Below, one piece after another: positions 52,729 to 61,144 of a stretch of 64,000 nt of DNA (position 1 is its first letter; each line of letters opens with the position of its first letter). A model generated the notes under the pieces. It searched no databases. It had not been told where the DNA came from and saw only the letters and a list, made by a program, of their open reading frames with translations. The stretch comes from Oceanobacillus halophilus (lineage in GTDB: Bacteria; Bacillota; Bacilli; Bacillales; Amphibacillaceae). The translations under genes and the position numbers were made by a program. The stretch covers positions 372,001-436,000 of the forward strand of contig NZ_RBZP01000002.1 of the NCBI RefSeq assembly GCF_003628505.1, read 5' to 3'.

Positions 52729-53394
52729 TTAGGCTAAATAAAAATTACTTGGCCTTCCTACCTTTCCATACTCCATTTTGACGGTTATTTTTTTCTGTTT
52801 TGATAAATAATCTAAATATCTGCGTACAGTAACCCTAGCCATTCCCAGATATTCAGCTAATTGTTCAGAAGTCACAGGCTCCTTTTGTTCGTAGAGAGCA
52901 ATTAATACTTGTTTTAACGTATTTTCACTAAGCCCTTTCGGAAGGTCATCATCTCTCCTTATTTCCTGTTTCTTTGTCCATTCATCAATGTCCTTTTGAC
53001 TAACAGATTGGGCCCATTGGAGTTTATTCCACATTTTCCAGTAATTATTTAAGGCTATTTTAAATCGGTCAAAGCGAAAAGGTTTCACAATATAGTCTAC
53101 TGCACCGAAACGAAAAAACTGATGTACCGTATTTGTATCCCTAGCAGCTGTTATCATGATGATGTCTACCGGCAGTCCCTCTTCCCTCACCTTTTGTATA
53201 ACATCAAGTCCAGATAAATCAGGTAAAAATACGTCTAATAAGACTAAATCAGGATCTTTCCGTCTAATCATCTCTATAGCCTCTTTTCCTGTCCCAGCAC
53301 TACCCATTAAATGAAAGTGGGGAATTTTCTCTAAAAAAGATTTGTTTACTTCTAACACCATCGGATCATCCTCAACGATTAGCACATGAATCAT
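52729..53394 (-). CDS. CitB/DctR-family response regulator
   Basis: The 221-residue protein has a receiver domain with Asp9/Asp10, phospho-acceptor Asp54 (LVLLDVFLPDLSG) and the conserved Lys in YIVKPFR. After a linker it has a C-terminal HTH with TSEQLAEYLGMARVTVRRYL. This is the DcuR/DctR/CitB type that controls transport of C4/C5 dicarboxylates. The sensor kinase gene precedes it by 12 bases. It probably activates the TAXI or SLC13 transport genes. Confidence 0.9.
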   Translation of the reverse strand: MIHVLIVEDDPMVLEVNKSFLEKIPHFHLMGSAGTGKEAIEMIRRKDPDLVLLDVFLPDLSGLDVIQKVREEGLPVDIIMITAARDTNTVHQFFRFGAVDYIVKPFRFDRFKIALNNYWKMWNKLQWAQSVSQKDIDEWTKKQEIRRDDDLPKGLSENTLKQVLIALYEQKEPVTSEQLAEYLGMARVTVRRYLDYLSKQKKITVKMEYGKVGRPSNFYLA

Positions 53395-53406
53395 GTCCCT
53401 TCCCCC

Positions 53407-54978
53407 CTATAAAGATATTTCAATCTCAAAAAGTGTCCCACCATGTTCATTTGAATTAACCCATAAATCGCCCTGCTTTGCTTCTACAATCTCTTTTACA
53501 ATAAATAAACCAATTCCCCGGCCTTCTTTTGCCTTCGTACTATACCCCTGTTTAAATATGAATGATTTTTCGTTTTCGGCTATTCCTTTACCAGAATCTT
53601 TAACCGATATAAATAGATGATCTTCTTTTCCTTGAATAAGACATGAGACATTCTTGGTCTCGGCATCTTTACAAGCCTCTATCGCGTTATCAAGTAAATT
53701 CCCAAGGATTGTTATAATATCTCCTGCGCTCAATCCTTCCACAACTTCCTGCACATAACTCTCTCTATCTATGAATAACTGAACCCCAAGCTCTCTTGCC
53801 CGCGAACGTTTTCCTAATAGAAGTCCTGAAATAGAATAATGTTTGATACGGTTCCTAAGAAATTGTACTAGATCTTCCTCAATAGACGTCTCATCAACGA
53901 TAACGTCCAAGGCTTCATCAGTCCTTTCTAACTGTATAAGCCCGGCAATGCTGTGGAGTTTATTCATGTACTCATGATTTTGTGCTCGTAAAGCAGCTAC
54001 TAAACTTTTCACCCCTGTTAGTTCCTCACCTAGTCGATGAACTTCGGACCGTTTTTGTAGATTAATAAGTGAACCGGTAAAAGAACCCTTAACAAAGATA
54101 GGATAAATCGATACAAGATACATATTTCCATTGATGTTAACCGGTTTGTTAATTAATTTCTCTCTCGCATCAAGCTTATCCGTTATCCATGATTGAGTAA
54201 ATAGTTCTTTCAGTACCATTCCACTTGAAAAGTTAATACCAGTATAGGTTTCTGCTAATTTATTCATAAAGCTTATCTGACCTTTATTATCCGTAGCAAT
54301 GATACCCGTATCAAGATTTTCCATAATCGTAGAACGCTCTTCGAATAGTCGAGCAATCTCATATGGCTCTAAATGATAGGTTTGCTTTTTTACATTGTTA
54401 GCTAAAAACCAAGCACCAATTAATCCTATTAGAAGACCCCATATTAAGGATAAGCTTAAATCATATTGATATTCTTTAAGTAAGGATTGGAAGGTTGGAG
54501 ATAAAATCCCCACAACAGCAACGCCAACCTGTTCTACCCCTTCGACATTCATGATTGGTACGAATGCTCGTATAGCAAAACCTAGTTCTCCTTCTGCTTT
54601 AGACGTATATTCTAGCTCAGAGAATGCTGCACGCTCATCACCGCCAGTAAACTTTTCGCCAATTTTAGATTCAGACGGATGGGAATATCTGATTGCCTCC
54701 ATATCCATGATAACTATATAGTCTACATTTGTTGATAATCGAATCCTTTCAGCAATAGGTTGAATAATTTCTTCCCCACTCTTTTCACCCACAGCATTTC
54801 TTATATCATCTAATTGTGAAATTGTTCTCGCAATAGCAGTAGCCCGTTCTCCTATTTCACCTTCAAATGATTTTGATACACTAGCCAGCATAGTGATTCC
54901 GCTTACAATTACTGAGGAAAACACTAGTATGGAAGATAATATGAGCATTTTTGTTCGTAATTTTACTCGTTTATTCAT
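53407..54978 (-). CDS. DcuS/DctS/CitA-type sensor histidine kinase
   Basis: The roughly 523-residue protein has a membrane helix at about 8-33, then an extracytoplasmic sensor domain (about 34-175) and a second helix at about 178-198. A cytoplasmic PAS follows (about 210-310, IIATDNKGQISFMN). It then has NHEYMNKLHSIAGL with phospho-acceptor His335, and a C-terminal ATPase domain (GNLLDNAIEACKD, DSGKGIAENEK, GRGIGLFIV). This layout is that of dicarboxylate/citrate sensors. ATG 54978 is preferred over GTG 54990, which lies within the ribosome site. With the DctB-like lipoprotein it should sense the exogenous acid. Confidence 0.92.
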   Translation of the reverse strand: MNKRVKLRTKMLILSSILVFSSVIVSGITMLASVSKSFEGEIGERATAIARTISQLDDIRNAVGEKSGEEIIQPIAERIRLSTNVDYIVIMDMEAIRYSHPSESKIGEKFTGGDERAAFSELEYTSKAEGELGFAIRAFVPIMNVEGVEQVGVAVVGILSPTFQSLLKEYQYDLSLSLIWGLLIGLIGAWFLANNVKKQTYHLEPYEIARLFEERSTIMENLDTGIIATDNKGQISFMNKLAETYTGINFSSGMVLKELFTQSWITDKLDAREKLINKPVNINGNMYLVSIYPIFVKGSFTGSLINLQKRSEVHRLGEELTGVKSLVAALRAQNHEYMNKLHSIAGLIQLERTDEALDVIVDETSIEEDLVQFLRNRIKHYSISGLLLGKRSRARELGVQLFIDRESYVQEVVEGLSAGDIITILGNLLDNAIEACKDAETKNVSCLIQGKEDHLFISVKDSGKGIAENEKSFIFKQGYSTKAKEGRGIGLFIVKEIVEAKQGDLWVNSNEHGGTLFEIEISL

Positions 54979-55128
54979 TGTAAGCCTCACTTGTTTTTTT
55001 CACATGTAACTTTCCAAAAAGATAGAATCGCGTTATTATTTTAATAAATAACCTACGCCTTTATAATATTATGAAAATTACTATATATCAATCTATACTT
55101 AAAAGATAAGTACCGTACAAAGAAAAAT

Positions 55129-55152
55129 GAGATGTCCTATAAAGAACATCTC
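55129..55152 (-). terminator. Terminator of the region-D operon
   Basis: GAGATGT and ACATCTC form a seven-base stem. On the minus strand it is followed by ATTTTTCTTTG, a T-rich run. It lies 113 bases after the thiolase stop, at the end of the cluster. Confidence 0.7.
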
Positions 55153-55264
55153 TATAATTAGCCTTTTTAAAGAAAATAATTGATTGAACAATAAGGGTTA
55201 ATTTCTTACGATTCTACACAAGTCATTAACTGACATTTTAGAGAGGAATTTAATGATGTTTGCA

Positions 55265-56476
55265 TTATCCTTTATTACCTAACCCCACACATCTCCTCGC
55301 CACCGTAGCAATCCCCTGCCCAACACCAATACACATAGTAGCCAACCCAAACTCAACCTCTCTCCGCTCCATCTCATACAACAAAGTAGTCAATATCCGA
55401 GCCCCACTAGCCCCTAAAGGATGACCATAAGCAATCGAACCACCATTCACATTGACCTTATCCATATCTAAAGATAACTCATTAATACATGCGAGCGATT
55501 GCGCTGCAAAAGCCTCATTTAATTCCACTAACCCTATGTCTTCAATGGATAAATTCGCTCTTTGAATAGCTTTCTTTGTAGCTGGTACTGGCCCTACCCC
55601 CATAATGGCAGGATCGACACCTGAAACAGCAAATGATTCAATGGAGGCAATAGGAGATAATCCCAACTCCTTGGCCTTGCTTTCACTCATGATCAATAAC
55701 GCTGCTGCCCCATCATTTACTCCGGAGGCATTCCCAGCTGTTACTGTTCCTCCTTGATTGACCGTTCTTAAACTCTGTAGTTTTTCCAAAGAAGTATTAG
55801 GACGCGGGTGTTCATCTTGATCAACCACGATCGTTTCTTTTTTTCGTTTTACCTCCACTGGAACAATTTCTTCTTGCATTCTTCCAGATTCCATTGCGGC
55901 TTTAGCTCTTTGCTGACTATTGTATGCAAACTCATCCTGACTATCTCGGGATATATCATACTTTTTCGCAACATTGTCTGCTGTCTCAATCATGGAATAG
56001 GGATAATGTTTTTCTGCTAATTTATCATTCACAAATCTCCATCCGATGGTTGTATCATATATTTCTACTGATCTTTGAAAAGGTTTGGTTTGTTTAGCTG
56101 TTACAAAAGGGGCTCTTGTCATACTTTCTGTACCGCCTGCAATAAAAATATCTCCTTCTCCACACATTATTGATTTAGCCGCTTGGTTTACTGCTTCGAG
56201 ACTTGAACCGCACAAACGATTAACAGTAACTCCCCCTACAGACAATGGTAATTCTGCTAATAGAGTTGCCATTCTAGCAACATTTCTATTATCTTCTCCA
56301 CTTTGATTTGCACAACCTACATAAACATCTTCCAATTCTTCTACTGGAAAATCATTTCGATTTATCAATTCCTTCATAACAATAGCGGCAAGATCATCTG
56401 GCCGTACATCTTTTAAAGCTCCTCCATATCTTCCTATAGGTGTTCTAATTGCATCAATAATAACAGCTTTCTCCAT
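55265..56476 (-). CDS. Acetyl-CoA C-acyltransferase (thiolase)
   Basis: The 403-residue protein is a classic thiolase with the nucleophile loop [17 protein letters not shown] (Cys near 91), the His in [16 protein letters not shown], and the second Cys in [13 protein letters not shown]. It cleaves 3-oxoacyl-CoA with CoA, giving acetyl-CoA. At the end of the cyclohexanecarboxylate-type cluster, it would be used in pimeloyl-CoA beta-oxidation (as PimB does). GGAGGGG precedes the ATG. It is the last gene before the terminator at 55129. Confidence 0.92.
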   Translation of the reverse strand: MEKAVIIDAIRTPIGRYGGALKDVRPDDLAAIVMKELINRNDFPVEELEDVYVGCANQSGEDNRNVARMATLLAELPLSVGGVTVNRLCGSSLEAVNQAAKSIMCGEGDIFIAGGTESMTRAPFVTAKQTKPFQRSVEIYDTTIGWRFVNDKLAEKHYPYSMIETADNVAKKYDISRDSQDEFAYNSQQRAKAAMESGRMQEEIVPVEVKRKKETIVVDQDEHPRPNTSLEKLQSLRTVNQGGTVTAGNASGVNDGAAALLIMSESKAKELGLSPIASIESFAVSGVDPAIMGVGPVPATKKAIQRANLSIEDIGLVELNEAFAAQSLACINELSLDMDKVNVNGGSIAYGHPLGASGARILTTLLYEMERREVEFGLATMCIGVGQGIATVARRCVGLGNKG

Positions 56477-56504
56477 AAAAAATCCCCTCCATGTTTATAC
56501 ATTA

Positions 56505-56532
56505 ATAGCCATCGCCAAAAGACGATGGCTAT
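56505..56532 (-). other. Intergenic hairpin between SDR and thiolase genes
   Basis: ATAGCCATCG and CGATGGCTAT are exact complements around an eight-base loop. No U-run follows on the minus strand, so it is more likely a stabilising or attenuating structure than a full terminator. Confidence 0.5.
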
Positions 56533-56541
56533 CTCACAACA

Positions 56542-57288
56542 TTATCCAATCATACTATGTCCACCATTCACACTAAGAACTTGTCCTGTAATCCAATCAG
56601 CATCTTCTGATAACATAAATAACACGGCGCCCACCACATCACTTGCACCCCCGAGCCTTTTCATTGGATATTGCTTGATAATCTTATTTAACAATTCCTC
56701 ATTTAGTCTTCCTTGATCAATCATTCCCAGTGAGATGGTGTTACATTGGATATTATTTCTACCAACCTCTTTTGCCAGAGACTTTAGAAAACTGATTGCT
56801 CCATTCCTTGCTGCAGCAGAAACAATCAAGTTCCTGTCGCCTGTCCTGGCAGAGTCTCCTACTATATTTATGAACTTTCCATTATTATTTTCCTTCATGG
56901 TAGGTATAAAAGTATATGCAAGATTAAGCACTCCATGAAAACAAACATCTACTTCTCTTTTCCATTCTTCTGGTTCATATTGAAAAAATGATTTCAATTG
57001 CGCCCATCCAGCATTGTTCACAATCCTATCAATTTGACCGAATTTCTTATCAAGGTTATCTTTCATTTCCCTTACTTCCTCAAAGTTTCCAATATCCGCT
57101 TGAATAGCCGAAACTTTCACACCTAGTTTTTCAATTTCTTTTACTGTTTGTAGTGCTTCTTGTTCTGATTCACGATAATGAACGGCAACATTCGCTCCAT
57201 TTTCTGCCGCTGTTATGGCTAGTTCACGACCGATTCCTTTTGCAGCACCAGTAATCAGAACATTCTTGCCTTGCAGGTTGATTTGCAT
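56542..57288 (-). CDS. SDR-family protein with altered active site
   Basis: The roughly 248-residue SDR has ITGAAKGIGRELA for the cofactor, NNAGWAQLKSFF (as in BadH-like proteins) and ITGQVLSVNGGHSM at the end. Where the family has YxxxK, it reads LIVSAAARNGAISFL: the Tyr position is Val and the Lys position is Ala/Arg. Either it uses other residues, or it is a non-catalytic partner. ATG 57288 is preferred (AAGGAG nine bases before); an ATG at 57294 is the alternative. A decayed copy is at 1355-1665. It stands between an enoyl-CoA hydratase and the thiolase. Confidence 0.8.
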   Translation of the reverse strand: MQINLQGKNVLITGAAKGIGRELAITAAENGANVAVHYRESEQEALQTVKEIEKLGVKVSAIQADIGNFEEVREMKDNLDKKFGQIDRIVNNAGWAQLKSFFQYEPEEWKREVDVCFHGVLNLAYTFIPTMKENNNGKFINIVGDSARTGDRNLIVSAAARNGAISFLKSLAKEVGRNNIQCNTISLGMIDQGRLNEELLNKIIKQYPMKRLGGASDVVGAVLFMLSEDADWITGQVLSVNGGHSMIG

Positions 57289-57312
57289 TCCCATCTGCTC
57301 CTTGTACGTTGA

Positions 57313-58092
57313 TTATTTTCCAGCAAAAGCGGCTGTACGTTTTTCTAAGAATGCTTGGGTTCCTTCTACCTTATCTTCCGTTCCGTATAACAGGGCTTGT
57401 GCTAATGATTCAATCAACAGGCCTGTATCCATATCAACGTCATAGCCTTTACTTACAGTGAGTTTGGCCATTTGTACGGCTATTGGACCTTTCTGGATGA
57501 TGCGATTTGCTTTTTCTTTTGCCACCTCTAGTAAATCTTCCTGATTAACTACTTTAGAAACCAGTCCAAGTTGTTTTGCCTCATCCGCGAGTAAAAATTC
57601 ACCTGTTAGGATCATATCAAGTGCAACACCTCTACCGACTATTCTGGAAAGACGTTGAGTACCGCCTGCCCCAGGAATAACTGCTAAATTCAATTCAGGT
57701 AAGCCAAGTTTCACATTTTCCGAAGCAATTCGAATATCGCAGGAAAGCGCCAGTTCGAAGCCCCCACCTAAAGCATATCCATTGATTGCAGCTATCGTAG
57801 CCTTTTTACTTGATTCAATGCGTCGATACAGTTCAGACATACTGCCAGAAACAAATGCATCCATTGGTTTACGCTTGGTTAGCTGGTTAATATCAGCTCC
57901 AGCAGCAAATGCTTTTTCTCCTGATCCAGTAAATATTATGACTCTTACCTGTTCATTTTTTTCAAGCATATCCATCGCAGACGATAGTTCTTTAACCGTT
58001 TCTCCATTGAGGGCATTTCGTACCTCGGGTCTATCAATAACAACCGTCGCAACATTTCCTTCATTAATAAGAAGAATGTTTTTAAACTCCAT
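57313..58092 (-). CDS. Enoyl-CoA hydratase (BadK-like candidate)
   Basis: The roughly 259-residue crotonase has AFAAGADINQLTKR, INGYALGGGFELALSCDIRI with one catalytic Glu, and LGLPELNLAVIPGAGGTQRL with the other. This is a full hydratase active site. In this cluster it may hydrate cyclohex-1-enecarboxyl-CoA (the BadK step) or the linear enoyl-CoA from pimeloyl-CoA. ATG 58092 has AGGTG upstream and overlaps the dehydrogenase end by 11 bases; a longer frame to 58269 runs inside the neighbour and is not used. Confidence 0.9.
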   Translation of the reverse strand: MEFKNILLINEGNVATVVIDRPEVRNALNGETVKELSSAMDMLEKNEQVRVIIFTGSGEKAFAAGADINQLTKRKPMDAFVSGSMSELYRRIESSKKATIAAINGYALGGGFELALSCDIRIASENVKLGLPELNLAVIPGAGGTQRLSRIVGRGVALDMILTGEFLLADEAKQLGLVSKVVNQEDLLEVAKEKANRIIQKGPIAVQMAKLTVSKGYDVDMDTGLLIESLAQALLYGTEDKVEGTQAFLEKRTAAFAGK

Positions 58093-59254
58093 GTGGTACA
58101 CCTCTTTTTTCATACTCTTTATGAAGCTGTGCAGCAATAATATTTTTTTGAATTTCAGAAGTTCCTTCGTAAATCCGTGTAATTCTAGCGTCCCGATAGA
58201 ATCGTTCAATTGGGTATTCTGATATATAACCAATACCACCATGTATTTGGACTGCCTTATCAGCCACACGATTATAAACTTCAGAACCTAGCAGTTTAAC
58301 CATTGCCGCTTCTTTGATTACTTTCTCCTTTCTGTCTACCTTGGCGGCAACACGATACACCATAGAACGAAGGCCCTCTATTTCCATTGCCATTTCTGCT
58401 AAATAATGTTGTATAATTTGCTGTTCAAAAATGGCTTTGCCAAATTGAACCCGGTTATGTGCATAATCCAAAGACATCTCCAATAGTTTATCCGCTGAAC
58501 CTAGATTACGGGCTGCCATACCTGCTCTTCCATTTGCTAAAATCTTTAAGGCGTTGACATAACCTTCACCTTCTTCACCTAATACATTTTCAACTGGAAC
58601 TTCGCAATCCTCAAAAAACACTTCGGAAGAGTGCGAACCATGGAGTCCCATTTTCTGCTCAATCTTTCCAATTTCTAAACCTGGGGTATCTCTCTCCACA
58701 ATAAATGAAGTGATACCTCTTGCTCCTTTTTCTGGATCAGTGACCGCCATTACCGTAAAAATATCTGCAATCGGTGCATTGGTTATATAATGCTTGCTAC
58801 CATTTAGGATATATTTATCTCCTTTTCTGACTGCAGTCGTTTTTAAATTTGATGCATGGGAGCCAGCAGCTGGTTCGGTTAATGCAAATGCACCGATTCT
58901 TTCTCCAGAAGCCATACCTGGTAAGTACTTTTGTTTTTGTTTCTCTGTCCCCATTTCAACAATACCGACACCACCTATTCCGGTATGACCGCCAATTACC
59001 GTTGTAAAACCATTGTGGGTTCTTCCCACTTCTTCTAGAACGGCACATTTTCCTACCATGCTAAGACCGAGACCACCATATTCTTCAGGTACGCTTAAGG
59101 CAAATAACCCCATTTGCTTTGACTTCTCCATAATTCGTTCAGGAATTTCATTGGTTTCTTCAATTTCCATGGCATGTGGTTCTACCTCCTTATCGATAAA
59201 ATCACGAATTCCCTCTTTTAAAGACTGAATCTCCTCAGACAATTCAAAATTCAT
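58082..59254 (-). CDS. Acyl-CoA dehydrogenase
   Basis: The 390-residue flavoprotein has FALTEPAAGSHASNLKTTAV, NGSKHYITNA, QIHGGIGYISEYPIER and the catalytic-Glu segment RITRIYEGTSEIQK, so it is a normal dehydrogenase. In the pathway proposed it could oxidise pimeloyl-CoA or a shorter product. It overlaps the upstream 3-hydroxyacyl-CoA dehydrogenase gene by four bases and the hydratase gene by 11 bases, as in a tightly packed operon. A second dehydrogenase at the right edge probably acts on the ring. Confidence 0.9.
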   Translation of the reverse strand: MNFELSEEIQSLKEGIRDFIDKEVEPHAMEIEETNEIPERIMEKSKQMGLFALSVPEEYGGLGLSMVGKCAVLEEVGRTHNGFTTVIGGHTGIGGVGIVEMGTEKQKQKYLPGMASGERIGAFALTEPAAGSHASNLKTTAVRKGDKYILNGSKHYITNAPIADIFTVMAVTDPEKGARGITSFIVERDTPGLEIGKIEQKMGLHGSHSSEVFFEDCEVPVENVLGEEGEGYVNALKILANGRAGMAARNLGSADKLLEMSLDYAHNRVQFGKAIFEQQIIQHYLAEMAMEIEGLRSMVYRVAAKVDRKEKVIKEAAMVKLLGSEVYNRVADKAVQIHGGIGYISEYPIERFYRDARITRIYEGTSEIQKNIIAAQLHKEYEKRGVPHGV

Positions 59255-60117
59255 AGTAATGTCTCCTCTCTATCATACTGATAAAATCCACGACCTGACT
59301 TTTTGCCTAATCGCCCTGCCTTTACATATTTTAAAAGCAGTGGCGACGGACGATATTTTTCTCCTAATGTTTGATGCAAGTACTCCATATTTCGTAATCT
59401 AGTATCTAAACCCACTAAATCCGCCATTTCCAGGGGACCCATTGGGTGATTTAATCCTAGTTTAATAGCTTTATCAATTCCTTCTGGAGATGCCACACCT
59501 TCCATCAACATATTCATCGCTTCATTTCCGATTACACAGTTCATTCTGCTAGTTACGAATCCGGGGAACTCATTTACTTCCACCGTTTCTTTCCCCATTT
59601 GAATTGCTACAGATTTTATCACTTCCACTGTCTCATCGGACGTATCCAACCCTCGTATAATTTCTATTAACTTCATTCGATGAACAGGATTGAAAAAGTG
59701 CATCGCAATAAACTTTTCTGGATTCTTTGTACTTGCACCAATTTCGGTTGGACTCATAGTCGATGTATTGGTAGCTAGAATGGCGGATTCTGGTGAATGT
59801 TCATTTACTTGTTTAAATACCTCCATCTTTAAATCTACTTTTTCCAGTACCGCTTCAATCACTAGATCCGTATACTTTACCGCTTCTGGCAAGTCGGTTG
59901 TATAATGGATTTTTTGAAATACGTTATCATATTGCTCCTGTTGTATATATCCTTTCTCCCTACTTTTAGCAGCAAGTCCTTCGATGTAGCTTTGAGCATT
60001 GTCAACTGCTTCACTCGAAATATCCTGTAGAGTTACGTTAAATCCAGAAATCACTGCCTGATAAGCAATTCCACGTCCCATCGTTCCACTGCCAATAACG
60101 GCAATATGCTCTACCAT
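59251..60117 (-). CDS. 3-hydroxyacyl-CoA dehydrogenase (3-hydroxybutyryl-CoA dehydrogenase type)
   Basis: The 288-residue protein has the NAD motif VIGSGTMGRGIAYQAV, AMHFFNPVHRMKLIEI with the catalytic His, and GFVTSRMNCVIGNEAM. It oxidises (S)-3-hydroxyacyl-CoA to 3-oxoacyl-CoA. Together with the hydratase, dehydrogenase and thiolase genes it completes a beta-oxidation spiral. GGAGG precedes the ATG. Four bases overlap with the next gene. It is followed upstream by a repeat at 60196-60336. Confidence 0.92.
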   Translation of the reverse strand: MVEHIAVIGSGTMGRGIAYQAVISGFNVTLQDISSEAVDNAQSYIEGLAAKSREKGYIQQEQYDNVFQKIHYTTDLPEAVKYTDLVIEAVLEKVDLKMEVFKQVNEHSPESAILATNTSTMSPTEIGASTKNPEKFIAMHFFNPVHRMKLIEIIRGLDTSDETVEVIKSVAIQMGKETVEVNEFPGFVTSRMNCVIGNEAMNMLMEGVASPEGIDKAIKLGLNHPMGPLEMADLVGLDTRLRNMEYLHQTLGEKYRPSPLLLKYVKAGRLGKKSGRGFYQYDREETLL

Positions 60118-60195
60118 CTGTTTTTCCTCCTTAATTCTATGTATTATTTAGGAAGGAGACTGGGAGGAAAATGGATGTATATTATAAAAGTACCG

Positions 60196-60336
60196 AGCGT
60201 AAACCCGCTCCGGAAATATACTCCGCTTTCCGCGGGGAGCTGGTGAGCCTCCTTCGTGCTGACGCACTACGTAGTCTCACCTATGCTGTTCTTCCCGCAG
60301 GAGTCTACGTATATTTCCTACGCTTTATTAAAGCGT
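60196..60336. repeat. Interspersed palindromic repeat of Bacillaceae type
   Basis: This GC-richer stretch differs from its surroundings. GGAAATATA (60212-60220) and TATATTTCC (60310-60318) pair at its ends; CCGCGGGGAG pairs loosely with CTTCCCGCAGG; GGTGAG/CTCACC and GTGC/GCAC pair inside. The text CTCCGCTTTCCGCGGG...CCCGCAGGAGTCT is a pattern I know from repeats scattered in Bacillus and Oceanobacillus genomes, which may be transposase-dependent (MITE/REP-like). It lies between two genes of one operon (59251 and 60385). No coding function is supported. Confidence 0.65.
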
Positions 60337-60384
60337 TATCCGTCTTATGCATGAAACTAATTCCCCCCCAAACCTCTTCCCGCC

Positions 60385-61131
60385 TTAAGCCATCGTCAAT
60401 CCACCATTCACCGATAATGTCTGACCAGTCACATAATCTGCCTCCGTTGACGCAAAATAACCGACTGCATTCGCAATGTCTGTTGGTTGAGCTAAGCGTC
60501 TGAATGGAATAGCTTTTTCTAAAGCTTTCGTAATTCCCTTGTTATAAGATCCAATTTCAGCAAATAACGGGGTATCACTTGGCCCTGGTGCCACACAGTT
60601 AACATTGATATTATGTCTCGCCATTTCTCTGGCAATGGTTTTGGTAAATGCAACGATTCCACCTTTCGCAGCAGAATATACAGCCTCTCCACTCGATCCT
60701 ACTCTTGCGGAATCAGAAGAAATATTGATCACTTTTCCAGAACCTTTTTCAACCATAATTGGCAGAATTTCTTTACTCGTATGAATTTGTCCCATTAAAT
60801 TAATATCCACAATACGTTTCCATGTGCTTGGTTCACTTTCTAAGAAAGGTTCTATCTTATCCCAACCTGCATTATTCACTAATACATCAATTGTTCCATA
60901 CTGTGCTAATGATTCCTTAACAGCTTCCTGCACACTTTCTAATGTCGTAACATCGCAATAAACTGCAGCACCTTCTCCCCCTTCTTTATTTAAGATAGAA
61001 ACCGTCTCTTCAGCATTTGCCATATTAATATCTGCTACAAGAATTTTCATAGATTTAGAGGCTAATACTCTCGCAATCTCTCTGCCGATTCCACTTCCTG
61101 CTCCCGTTACAAATGCTACCTTTTCCGTCAT
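60385..61131 (-). CDS. badH: 2-hydroxycyclohexanecarboxyl-CoA dehydrogenase-like SDR (BadH-like)
   Basis: The 248-residue SDR has TGAGSGIGREIARVLAS, NNAGWDKIEPFLESEP, ISSDSARVGSSGEAVYSAAKGG (catalytic Ser, Tyr, Lys), VAPGPSDTPLFAEI and VTGQTLSVNGGLTM. The NNAGWD and SDSARVGSSGEAVY blocks agree with BadH of Rhodopseudomonas palustris as I recall it. BadH oxidises 2-hydroxycyclohexane-1-carboxyl-CoA to the 2-keto compound. Its neighbours (ligase and BadI-like gene) support this. GAGGGG precedes the ATG. Confidence 0.82.
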   Translation of the reverse strand: MTEKVAFVTGAGSGIGREIARVLASKSMKILVADINMANAEETVSILNKEGGEGAAVYCDVTTLESVQEAVKESLAQYGTIDVLVNNAGWDKIEPFLESEPSTWKRIVDINLMGQIHTSKEILPIMVEKGSGKVINISSDSARVGSSGEAVYSAAKGGIVAFTKTIAREMARHNINVNCVAPGPSDTPLFAEIGSYNKGITKALEKAIPFRRLAQPTDIANAVGYFASTEADYVTGQTLSVNGGLTMA

Positions 61132-61144
61132 ATATACCCCTCCA

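Noticed and set aside
60171-60503. 110-codon plus-strand reading frame across the repeat
   Set aside because: It is composed of the palindromic element and the antisense of the BadH-like gene.
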